A stretch of DNA of 34,102 nt from Bacteroidota bacterium (lineage in GTDB: Bacteria > Bacteroidota > Bacteroidia > Chitinophagales > Saprospiraceae). Within the stretch, counting starts at the first letter, position 1; each line of letters opens with the position of its first letter. The stretch covers positions 1 to 34,102 of the forward strand of contig DROJ01000358.1 of NCBI GenBank assembly GCA_011321935.1, in the 5' to 3' direction. Positions 1 to 6,005 of this stretch are shown one piece after another. The notes under the pieces are model-generated. The model did not search any database and had not been told where the DNA came from. It was given only the letters and a program-made list of their open reading frames with translations. The translations under genes and the position numbers were made by a program.

Positions 1-22
1 AAAAAAAAAAAAAAACAGCGCC

Positions 23-199
23 ATGTTTAAAATATTACTTTGGGCGGCCATCGGCTACATCGTTTATTCTTGGATCCAAGAAAAGATGGGACTGAAAAGG
101 GGAGGGAAACAAACGACACTCCGCCAGCATCCCAAAAGTGAAAAACAGCAAAAAAAGGCCGACGATGAAGATTATATTGATTACGAAGAAATAGAATAA
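23..199 (+). CDS. small membrane protein, DUF4834-like
   Basis: This is a 58-residue frame from ATG 23 to TAA 197-199. Residues 4-17 (ILLWAAIGYIVYSW) form one short hydrophobic, probably membrane-spanning segment. A basic stretch rich in Lys and Gln follows, and the end is acidic (DYIDYEEIE). That layout (N-terminal anchor, charged linker, acidic Tyr-containing tail) resembles the DUF4834 family of small Bacteroidota proteins, whose function is unknown. The next gene starts at the base after the stop codon, so the two are probably translated from one mRNA. The window begins with a run of 15 A only 8 bases upstream, so no promoter can be judged. The family name is from memory of its general layout; the coding call rests on the tight junction and the plausible protein. 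Confidence 0.6.
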   Translation: MFKILLWAAIGYIVYSWIQEKMGLKRGGKQTTLRQHPKSEKQQKKADDEDYIDYEEIE

Positions 200-901
200 A
201 TGGACAACACCACAGATAAGAAAACATCCGAAAACCCATCCATCGGGGATTGGGTCATTTATAAAAACAACCAGCTCATCGCTTTCAACAAGCCGCCGGG
301 CATCCCCGTGCAAGCAGACAAAACGGGCGACAAATCCCTCCTCCAGCTCGCAGAAATTTATACCAAATCAAAACTCTACCTCGTCCACCGCATTGACCGG
401 CCCGCAAGCGGGGTCGTTATCTTTGCAAAAACCAAAACGGCGGTCGGTATATTGAGCAACCAGTTCAGGGAACGTTCGGTGGACAAAACCTACCTCGCCG
501 TCGTTAAGAACAAACCTGAAAAAGAAGAAGATACCATCCAGCACCATTTAATAAAAAATGGAAAAACGAACCGTTCCCATGCAGTTGCAGAAAACATGGC
601 AGGCTGTAAAATCGCCGAACTGAAATATAAATTGTTGGGCAGCAGCGACAATTACCATTTATTGAAAATAGAGCCCCTCACCGGGCGTCACCACCAAATA
701 CGGGCGCAATTGGCAGCAATAGAAAACCCGATAAAAGGTGATGTGAAATATGGTTTCCGGCGGAGCAATAAAGACCGGTCTATTCATTTGCACGCATGGA
801 AACTGGTTTTTAAACATCCCGTTTCAAATGAAAAAGTGGAATTGACCGCCGAACTGCCCGCCGACCCGGTATGGGATTTTTTTAAAGACAAACTCCCTTG
901 A
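200..901 (+). CDS. RluA-family RNA pseudouridine synthase
   Basis: A 233-residue protein that should isomerise uridine to pseudouridine in rRNA or tRNA. The RluA signature is visible as LVHRIDRPASGVVIFAKT at about residues 61-78. Asp66 is the expected catalytic residue, within the family's HRLDxxTSG-type motif. Further family motifs are NKPPGIPVQ near residues 30-38 and LTGRHHQIRAQL near 157-168. There is no N-terminal S4 domain, so this is the short, S4-less form. Which uridine is modified cannot be read from the sequence. The ATG directly abuts the stop of the upstream small gene, which supports this start and co-transcription. It is followed by a MITE-like palindrome at 919-1093. Confidence 0.93.
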   Translation: MDNTTDKKTSENPSIGDWVIYKNNQLIAFNKPPGIPVQADKTGDKSLLQLAEIYTKSKLYLVHRIDRPASGVVIFAKTKTAVGILSNQFRERSVDKTYLAVVKNKPEKEEDTIQHHLIKNGKTNRSHAVAENMAGCKIAELKYKLLGSSDNYHLLKIEPLTGRHHQIRAQLAAIENPIKGDVKYGFRRSNKDRSIHLHAWKLVFKHPVSNEKVELTAELPADPVWDFFKDKLP

Positions 902-918
902 TATAGGGCTTAAAATCA

Positions 919-1093
919 GAGGCTGTCTCATAAGTCAATTTAAAAAAATAAAGTAACTGTTCACCAGCCCCAGCGGGGCTGGTGAACAGTTACAAAATAA
1001 ATTTATTTTGTTTTTAAAAATGCTCATTTTGAGTGAAAAACAGATTTACTGAATTTTTAAAATTTAGTAAATCTCGACTTATGAGACAGCCTC
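919..1093. repeat. MITE-like element with three nested hairpins
   Basis: The ends are perfect 18-bp inverted repeats (GAGGCTGTCTCATAAGTC at 919-936 and its complement at 1076-1093). Inside lies a perfect 19-bp hairpin with a 3-base loop at 953-993 (arm begins GTAACTGTTCACC). A second AT-rich hairpin occupies 1043-1073, with arms GATTTACTGAATTT and AAATTTAGTAAATC (one mismatch). No coding frame is contained. Terminal inverted repeats, about 175 bp length and no gene are what a non-autonomous transposable element would show. No clean target duplication is visible. The inner AT-rich hairpin resembles the palindrome in the 96-bp array at 2251-2830. Confidence 0.8.
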
Positions 1094-1124
1094 GATTTGG
1101 TTCAAGCACTGATCAAACAATGTC

Positions 1125-1820
1125 ATGAAAATTTTATCCATCATTTTTTCCTTGTTCATTTTAGGACAAGCCGCAGTGACCGCACAGGGCTACGATGCAA
1201 ACACAAATTACGATACCATCGACGCCGAGAAGCGAAAGGAAATATCACAATTGGCCATTCGTGCCCTGAAGGACGGGGTGCTGATAGTGCGCCTAAAAAC
1301 AGGCAGCAAGCAAGTAGCGGCCTTGCAAAAATTGGCCAACGGCAAAAATGTTTCTGCCGATGAACGCGAACGCTTTGAGAAAAAGGCCGCAAAATGGCAA
1401 GTTGAAAAGCGCCTGAAAAACCAGTGGCTGATGGAAGCCTTCCGTAAAAAATATTCTTTTTCCGACGTGCTTTATATGCCCGACACCTCTACCCAGCAAT
1501 TAAAAAACGGAGTGCAGAGCGGTTATTTTTTAAATGCCGAAATGGAAGTAGATCCCAGCATCTCTTTGGATGGCAGGCCTTATTTAGTGGCTTATTATGG
1601 CAGCTCTTTTTCTTCCCAAAAAACAGGTGCCGAAGGCATCGTCGTTTTGGACAACAACCTAAAAGAACTGCCCGCCCCCTTTCCCCATTTTGTGGGCATG
1701 GCTACCATTAAAAAGGTTTTTAAAAGATTGTTCAACAAGGTAGAAGAGGGGGAGCTATATGTTGAATTATTAGAAAAATTCAACAAGAAGGTGAAAGGTT
1801 TTTATAAAGATTTCAATTGA
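1125..1820 (+). CDS. secreted protein of unknown function
   Basis: A 231-residue protein with a clear N-terminal signal peptide (MKILSIIFSLFILGQAAVTAQ, likely cleaved before or after the Gln). The mature part has a Lys/Glu-rich, probably helical stretch at about residues 60-110, followed by a mixed beta-rich region containing GYFLNAEMEVDPS and VAYYGSSFSSQ. The C-terminus is basic and helical (KKVFKRLFNK, KKVKGFYKDFN). No catalytic motif or known domain was recognised. It lies 31 bases downstream of the MITE-like element, which may therefore separate it from the pseudouridine synthase operon. It ends in a convergent junction with the lipoprotein on the other strand. Confidence 0.75.
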   Translation: MKILSIIFSLFILGQAAVTAQGYDANTNYDTIDAEKRKEISQLAIRALKDGVLIVRLKTGSKQVAALQKLANGKNVSADERERFEKKAAKWQVEKRLKNQWLMEAFRKKYSFSDVLYMPDTSTQQLKNGVQSGYFLNAEMEVDPSISLDGRPYLVAYYGSSFSSQKTGAEGIVVLDNNLKELPAPFPHFVGMATIKKVFKRLFNKVEEGELYVELLEKFNKKVKGFYKDFN

Positions 1821-1830
1821 TCGGTTTTGG

Positions 1831-1876
1831 TAGCACAGCCTTTCCCAACGGGACTCCTTTGGAGCAGGCTGTGCTA
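1831..1876. terminator. probable bidirectional terminator hairpin between convergent genes
   Basis: TAGCACAGCC at 1831-1840 pairs exactly with GGCTGTGCTA at 1867-1876, with a 26-base loop that itself has weak pairing potential (TCCCAACGGGA). It sits between a plus-strand stop at 1818-1820 and the minus-strand stop at 1874-1876, which lies inside the right arm. There is no strong T-tract, so termination is inferred from position only. Confidence 0.5.
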
Positions 1877-2224
1877 TCGGTTGGCAGCGGTATCTGTTTT
1901 TATTTCCAATATTGGTTCTATCGGCGTGCTGTCTTTGGGAGCTTCAAAGGCCGGCCGTTCTGGCCGTTCAGGAATAGCCGGGATGGCGGAGGTGTCCCTG
2001 TTCAGGCGCGCATTGGCAAGCAAAGTAGAGTCAACAATGTGCGTGGCCGCATCCATTATTTTTTTCCGGTGGTTGTCGTTCACTCCTTTCAGCCAACGCT
2101 GAAGGCGGTTGTCGAGCCTTTGTTGTATTACCTCCGCTTTGGTAATGGAATGAGGCTTTTTGCAGGCAGAAAAATTGATTGAAAAAATAAATAAAAATAG
2201 AAATGCTGGCGGGCTATATTTCAT
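1874..2224 (-). CDS. small lipoprotein of unknown function
   Basis: A 116-residue protein starting at ATG 2224. The N-terminus (MKYSPPAFLFLFIFSINFSAC) is a lipoprotein signal peptide with Cys21 as the lipidation site. The mature part has a helical, basic segment (ITKAEVIQQRLDNRLQRW) and a Pro/Glu/Asp-rich tail, probably disordered. The open frame continues upstream to 2935 through six 96-bp repeats. The export signal would then be internal, so the start at 2224 is preferred. A separate lipoprotein lies upstream on the same strand (2947-3303). Function is unknown; the first part resembles no domain known to me. The stop codon lies inside the hairpin at 1831-1876. Confidence 0.7.
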   Translation of the reverse strand: MKYSPPAFLFLFIFSINFSACKKPHSITKAEVIQQRLDNRLQRWLKGVNDNHRKKIMDAATHIVDSTLLANARLNRDTSAIPAIPERPERPAFEAPKDSTPIEPILEIKTDTAANR

Positions 2225-2250
2225 TAAATTGTTTTTAATTAAAATATAGG

Positions 2251-2830
2251 ATTGTTTTTTTTCCACGTTTACTAAACTTTTAAAGTTTAGTAAACGCATG
2301 CCAAAAACACAGGGATTTTTTTTAGAATAAATATTGTATTTGTTTAATTGTTTTTTCCCCACGTTTACTAAACTTTTAAAGTTTAGTAAACGTATGCCAA
2401 AAATACAGGAGTGTTTTTTTAAATAAATATTGTATTTGTTCAATTGTTTTTTCCCCACGTTTACTAAACTTTTAAAGTTTAGTAAACGTATGCCCAAAAT
2501 ACAGGGATTTTTTTTTAAATAAATATTGTGTTTGTTCAATTGTTTTTTCCCCACGTTTACTAAACTTTTAAAGTTTAGTAAACGTATGCCCAAAATACAG
2601 GGATTTTTTTTTAAATAAATATTGCGTTTGTTCAATTGTTTTTTCCCCACGTTTACTAAACTTTTAAAGTTTAGTAAACGTATGCCCAAAATACAGGGAT
2701 TTTTTTTTAAATAAATATTGCGTTTGTTTAATTGTTTTTTCCCCACGTTTACTAAACTTTTGAAGTTTAGTAAACGCATGCCAAAAATACAGGGATTTTT
2801 TTTTAAATAAATATTGTGTTTGTTTAATTG
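2251..2830. repeat. array of six 96-bp tandem repeats, each with a 31-bp palindrome
   Basis: The palindrome CGTTTACTAAAC-TTTTAAA-GTTTAGTAAACG begins at 2266, 2362, 2458, 2554, 2650 and 2746, a spacing of exactly 96 bases each time. The remainder of each unit is also conserved (ATGCCCAAAATACAGGGA, a T-run, AAATAAATATTG). Units three to five are almost identical; the outer units carry more differences, and the last palindrome has one change (TTTTGAAG). Because 96 is divisible by three and the minus strand has no stop in this frame, the array reads as a 32-residue repeat leading into the lipoprotein at 2224. It lacks the unique spacers of a CRISPR. Confidence 0.97.
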
Positions 2831-2946
2831 ATTTAAAATATAATTATTGAGCAAAAACATATAGCCCCGCCAATTAATATGGCTGGGAGCAAGCCAGCTA
2901 TATTCTTTTATATATTTCCAAAAATACTTTTTCATATTTATTAAAA

Positions 2947-3303
2947 TTATTCGCCACCGATTTTTTGTTCTTTCCGCAGCCGCTCCAAATATTTATCAAT
3001 TTCCGATTGCCGCTCTTTTAGCATCGAATCAACTTTATATTGGACGGCACTGTCGAACCTTATTTCGTGCAGGCTATCGAGCATTGGCCGGAGGCTGTCC
3101 ACCTGTATTTTGAAAAGGCTGTCCACTACTTCGCGGTCTTTGTAATTTAAGGTCGGTGCAGGGTCGGGGGTGCAACTGGAGGAAAGAAAAATTGAGCAAA
3201 GCGAAATCCCGCATAAAACCGGGAAGAGAAAAGTAAAAGGTAAAAAGTATAGAATTGCTGATTGCTGGTTGTTATTTATTGATTTATAGTGTGGTTTCTC
3301 CAT
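2947..3303 (-). CDS. small probable lipoprotein, start encoded in a palindromic element
   Basis: A 118-residue frame. The N-terminus has a polar head of about 16 residues, then a long hydrophobic stretch (ILYFLPFTFLFPVLCGISL) and SSSC with Cys44, a possible though not ideal lipobox. The mature part is highly charged with repeated DSL/DSM turns (EVVDSLFKIQVDSL, YKVDSMLKERQSEID) and should be a long helix or coiled coil. Codons for about the first 36 residues lie within an inverted-repeat element at 3195-3360, so the original start may have been replaced. It is in the same orientation as the neighbouring lipoprotein gene. Function is unknown. Confidence 0.6.
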   Translation of the reverse strand: MEKPHYKSINNNQQSAILYFLPFTFLFPVLCGISLCSIFLSSSCTPDPAPTLNYKDREVVDSLFKIQVDSLRPMLDSLHEIRFDSAVQYKVDSMLKERQSEIDKYLERLRKEQKIGGE

Positions 3304-3360
3304 TGACTTTTTATATTATTTATTTTCTCTTCCCGATTTTATGCGGGATTTTACTTTGCT
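3195..3360. repeat. 166-bp inverted-repeat element overlapping a lipoprotein start
   Basis: Arms of 38 bp at 3195-3232 and 3323-3360 match in inverted orientation with three differences; the core reads ATCCCGCATAAAA then CGGGAAGAGAAAA. The 90 bases between are AT-rich and hold the ATG of the lipoprotein at 3303. No target duplication is evident. Confidence 0.8.
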
Positions 3361-3382
3361 GAATTTTAATTTATCAGGTATT

Positions 3383-3468
3383 CGTCTCCGTGCCCTTCCA
3401 AAAGAGGGGGGATTTGCCACGGGCATCCCTTTGGGAAATCCCCCCTCTTTTGGAAGGGCGCGGAGACG
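3383..3468. repeat. long hairpin, 33-bp arms
   Basis: Arms at 3383-3415 and 3436-3468 (CGTCTCCGTGCCC... and its complement) match with one difference around a 20-base loop. The arms contain the G-rich run AGAGGGGGGATTT. It sits between two minus-strand genes, the BatC-like gene and the lipoprotein. It may act as a terminator for the former, but it has no T-tract and looks like a repetitive extragenic palindrome. Confidence 0.75.
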
Positions 3469-3583
3469 GGCTAACAGGTTCGTCATTTATTTTAGCTGAA
3501 TAAAGTGACGCATTATTTATCCAATATATCCCTTCCCTACAATCAGACTGAAGACTGCGGACTTTTATACTGACGACTGAACC

Positions 3584-4630
3584 CTACCAATCCTTCGCCT
3601 GTTTTTTCTTGGCTCCTCCTTTCCGCATTTTTTGCTGGACTTTTTGTTCTTCCTGGTCCATGATTTCCAATAATTTTTCTGCCTCTTCTTTGCTCAGGTC
3701 TTTCGCTTGTTCCTGTTGCTGTTTGGAAGATTCGTTCTGGTTTTGCTGTTGCTGCTTTTCTTTTTCGCCTTTCGACTGGTCTTGTTGGTCTTGTTTGTCC
3801 TGCTGTTGTTGTTGTTGTTGTTGCTGGTTTTGTTGCTGATCCTGTTGGTCTTGGTTTTTGTCGCCCTCGCCGTTTTGTTGTTGCTGTTGCTGCTGTGGGG
3901 GGGGCAGTTTGCGGATGGCACGGAGCAGGTTTTTTTTTGTGTCAATATCGGTAGGGTCTTGCCGCAGGGCATTTTTATATGCCTCTATTGATTCTTTGTA
4001 TTGGCCTGCTTGGTAATGGGCGTTGCCGAGGTTATAGTAGGCCCGTGCTTTTTCCGATCTGTCATTTGCCGCCTCGGCGGCGGCGGTATAATGGTTGATG
4101 GCCTCGTCGTACCGTTCTTGCCGGTAAGTGGTGTTGCCGAGGTTGTAAGTTCCTTTTGCCGAGTTTTTCTTTTCGAGGGCTTTTCGGTAATTGAGTTCGG
4201 CCTGCTCGAAATTTTGGTCATCGTATGACTTGTCCCCGCGGAGGAGGAACTTGTGGGCGTCTTGGGCAGAAAGGGCAAATGGTAAAAAGAAAATTAAAAG
4301 GATAGTTATACTGCACCACTTTAGGTTTTGTGCATCGAGGGCAGGTTCTCCCCTTTTGGGGCTGGGGGCTGGCGGGGGCAAATGCACAAGACCTAAAGTG
4401 GTGCAGTATATCACACTGTAATTTAAGTTTCTTTCTGTTTTATCGAAGCAGCAAGGTGACATCTTTTTGGCGGGGGGGCAGTGCTTGGAGAAGCGAAAAG
4501 GTGTCATCTTACTGTTGGGCTCGGATTTGAGAGAACACCTTTTTGCCCTCCTCGCTTCACCCCATCCCGCTAAAAAGATGTCACCTCCAATCCTAAATAA
4601 ATTTAAATTACAGTGTACTATGAGTTTCAT
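3584..4630 (-). CDS. batC: BatC-like TPR protein with signal peptide split by inserted palindromes
   Basis: A 348-codon frame. Residues 109-123 (TILLIFFLPFALSAQ) are the core of a signal peptide, followed by two to three TPR units (DKSYDDQNFEQAELNYRKAL, YNLGNTTYRQERYDEAINHY, YYNLGNAHYQAGQYKESIEA). A long Gln/Asp/Lys-rich tract follows, and the end is the family-like SKEEAEKLLEIM...KKKQAKDW. That TPR, Gln-rich and KDW layout matches the BatC-type protein of Bacteroidota aerotolerance (bat) operons, which acts with BatA, BatB and BatD in the envelope. Here no other bat gene is adjacent. The first five codons (MKLIV) and codon 109 onward join to a perfect signal peptide if 309 bp (4307-4615) are removed. 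The gene therefore seems interrupted in frame by two palindromic elements. The product may be mis-targeted, translated from an internal non-ATG start, or non-functional. Confidence 0.75.
   Translation of the reverse strand: MKLIVHCNLNLFRIGGDIFLAGWGEARRAKRCSLKSEPNSKMTPFRFSKHCPPAKKMSPCCFDKTERNLNYSVIYCTTLGLVHLPPPAPSPKRGEPALDAQNLKWCSITILLIFFLPFALSAQDAHKFLLRGDKSYDDQNFEQAELNYRKALEKKNSAKGTYNLGNTTYRQERYDEAINHYTAAAEAANDRSEKARAYYNLGNAHYQAGQYKESIEAYKNALRQDPTDIDTKKNLLRAIRKLPPPQQQQQQQNGEGDKNQDQQDQQQNQQQQQQQQQDKQDQQDQSKGEKEKQQQQNQNESSKQQQEQAKDLSKEEAEKLLEIMDQEEQKVQQKMRKGGAKKKQAKDW
4307..4410. repeat. TA-flanked palindromic element, copy 1
   Basis: Arms of 29 bp at 4307-4335 and 4382-4410 (TATACTGCACC... 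ending GGTTTTGTGCAT) match with one difference. The 46-base core is C/G-rich (GGGGCTGGGGGCTGGCGGGGG). The same core in reverse orientation, and related arms, occur at 11419-11522. The arms recur with a different core at 30265-30416. The ends abut TA dinucleotides, as expected for elements moved by an IS630/Tc1-mariner-type transposase; that link is an inference, since no transposase is present here. Confidence 0.88.
4413..4616. repeat. 204-bp palindromic element next to copy 1
   Basis: ACACTGTAATTTAA at 4413-4426 is matched by its complement at 4603-4616. Further in, GGTGACATCTTTTT (near 4454) is complementary to AAAAAGATGTCACC (4572-4585), so the whole element is an imperfect palindrome. It adjoins the TA-flanked element with two bases between. 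Its minus strand has no stop in the frame of the BatC-like gene. Confidence 0.8.
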
Positions 4631-4650
4631 GGATAAATAGTTTTATGAAA

Positions 4651-4658
4651 CAAAATTA
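4651..4658 (-). promoter_or_regulatory. candidate -7 promoter element for the BatC-like gene
   Basis: The minus strand reads TAATTTTG, a match to the Bacteroidota -7 consensus TAnnTTTG, 20 bases before the ATG at 4630. No clear -33 TTTG lies at the right distance; the palindrome starting at 4664 occupies that place. It supports 4630 as the original start. Confidence 0.35.
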
Positions 4659-4663
4659 GGCAT

Positions 4664-4825
4664 TAAGTGGTCGAGCTTAAATAAATTCCAGCTTTTGTCG
4701 AGCTTATTTTTTTGAAGTGCAAGGCAAAAAAAGTAAGCATAGTGGGGCTACGTAAACTTTTTTTAACGCCGCAATTCAGAAAAAGAAGCCGAGAAAAGTG
4801 GAAATTATTTAAGCTCGACTACTTA
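4664..4825. repeat. 162-bp imperfect inverted-repeat element
   Basis: TAAGTGGTCGAGCTTAAATA at the left end pairs with a near-identical inverted copy ending ...AAGCTCGACTACTTA at 4825. Similarity extends inward for some 40 bases with mismatches. A central hairpin is also present (AAAAAAAGTAAGCATAG against GCTACGTAAACTTTTTTT). It fills the gap between the BatC-like and propeller-like genes and has no coding potential. Confidence 0.7.
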
Positions 4826-4837
4826 TATCCTCGTTCC

Positions 4838-5773
4838 TTAATTCTGGATGCCCCATAAGTTCCTGTTTACTTTTGGTTGGTAATTTGTTTCACCTGTCGT
4901 CAGGTCGATTGAAAATAACCGGAGGACATCGTCATTGTCCCATGCCCATATAATATAGGAGTTGCTTTGGGGGTGGATGGCCTGCACACCTTCGGACTGG
5001 ATGCTCTTAAAAGGCAATGAAAACAATTGGTTTTTTTGCCCCGTTTGGATGTCAATTGCCACGAGCATAAAACCACTTTCATTTGCCAATTGCTCTATCC
5101 CATATATTTGCCCATTATTGGGGTTGAACTGCAAGCCTTTTAGGGAAGGCACCGAGGCCGAAGATATTTCTCCCGAAGAAAGGTCAATAGAATATAATAT
5201 TTCTTGGGAAGGCTCATAAGCCAACAGCCTATTGTTGTCGGTATCAATATCTTGATAAGTTCCGAGTATATTTGCGTAAGGCCAATATCCCACTAAAGTA
5301 GTGTCCCCTGTTTCGGGGTTTATTTCTGAAATAATATTGGTCTCGTCGGAATTGGGGGAGGAAAGGTTCAGGAATATGCCGTACAGTTTTTTTGTTTTAT
5401 CGTTGTATTGGACGCCCCTAAAATGCCCCACGTTTTTATCAAATAAAGTGACGCCCGTTTCGAGGTCAATGGTTAGCAGGTCGTAGCCTCTTGCCAAGAA
5501 ATACCTGCCGCCTTCGAGGTCGCTTGCCTGGAAGCCTTTGTCCCCGCTAAGCCCGGTCATGTATATATTTTGGTCAGAAAATTCTTCGATATGTCCGTTC
5601 GTCAAATTGACGGTCGCCAAATGAAGGTTGCGCGGGTCAACATCTACTTTTTCGACTACCAAGGTATAGACCTCTGTTTCAGGGTCGAACATAGATGGGC
5701 TGTCGTCATCCGGTTTGCATTTTACAAATAATATGGAGAGCAGCAATAAAGAGAACAGTAATTTTGATTTCAT
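4838..5773 (-). CDS. propeller-like lipoprotein of unknown function
   Basis: A 311-residue protein with a lipoprotein signal peptide (MKSKLLFSLLLLSILFVKC, Cys19) followed by an acidic linker (KPDDDSPS). The mature part consists of repeated beta-strand units built on turns such as LTNGHIEEF, LETGVTLFD, PETGDTTLV, LSSGEISSA, IQTGQKNQL and LTTGETNYQ, spaced about 40-50 residues apart. This periodic [L/I]xTG pattern, with short strands before each unit (LYGIFL, IYGIEQ, LLAYEP), indicates a six- or seven-bladed beta-propeller anchored in the membrane. The ligand is unknown, and no catalytic residues were recognised. It stands alone, with palindromic DNA downstream and a long AT-rich gap upstream. 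Confidence 0.8.
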   Translation of the reverse strand: MKSKLLFSLLLLSILFVKCKPDDDSPSMFDPETEVYTLVVEKVDVDPRNLHLATVNLTNGHIEEFSDQNIYMTGLSGDKGFQASDLEGGRYFLARGYDLLTIDLETGVTLFDKNVGHFRGVQYNDKTKKLYGIFLNLSSPNSDETNIISEINPETGDTTLVGYWPYANILGTYQDIDTDNNRLLAYEPSQEILYSIDLSSGEISSASVPSLKGLQFNPNNGQIYGIEQLANESGFMLVAIDIQTGQKNQLFSLPFKSIQSEGVQAIHPQSNSYIIWAWDNDDVLRLFSIDLTTGETNYQPKVNRNLWGIQN

Positions 5774-5906
5774 GAATTTTGTATTTTAATGAGCGGTTAA
5801 AAAAAGCTAAAATAAGTACCTCCGATATTCTGCGCAATGATTTCAATTATGGCTAACTTTTTTTTAACCTTTTTCCGGCCAAAGAAGTCATTGGTCTAAA
5901 TATCGG

Positions 5907-5937
5907 TTTCATGAAAACAATACGCAGTCTAAATTTG
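5907..5937 (+). promoter_or_regulatory. candidate Bacteroidota-type promoter for the FtsX-like permease
   Basis: TAAATTTG at 5930-5937 matches the -7 consensus TAnnTTTG exactly. TTTC at 5907-5910 lies 19 bases upstream, the usual distance of the -33 TTTG element. Transcription would start near 5944, about 60 bases before the permease start codon and just ahead of a CCCCAATT tandem repeat. Confidence 0.5.
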
Positions 5938-5950
5938 TCTTTCCTGTTTA

Positions 5951-6001
5951 TTCCCCAATTCCCCAATTCCCCAATTCCCTAATTTCTAATTCCTAATTTC
6001 T
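5951..6001. repeat. short tandem repeat (CCCCAATT units)
   Basis: Three exact CCCCAATT copies (5953-5976) are followed by decayed copies (CCCTAATT, TCTAATT, CCTAATT). The repeat fills the untranslated leader just before the permease start. Confidence 0.85.
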
Positions 6002-6005
6002 CAAC

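Noticed and set aside
1-15. Run of 15 A at the left edge
   Set aside because: It is at the very edge of the window and could be a contig-end or sequencing artefact, so no function was inferred.
2251-2830. Regular repeats suggesting a CRISPR array
   Set aside because: The whole 96-bp unit is repeated, including the part between palindromes; there are no unique spacers, and no cas genes are nearby.
2225-2935. N-terminal extension of the lipoprotein frame through the repeat array
   Set aside because: The lipoprotein signal peptide begins at 2224; the upstream part is pure repeat DNA with an AT-driven composition. It is kept only as a hypothesis in the findings.
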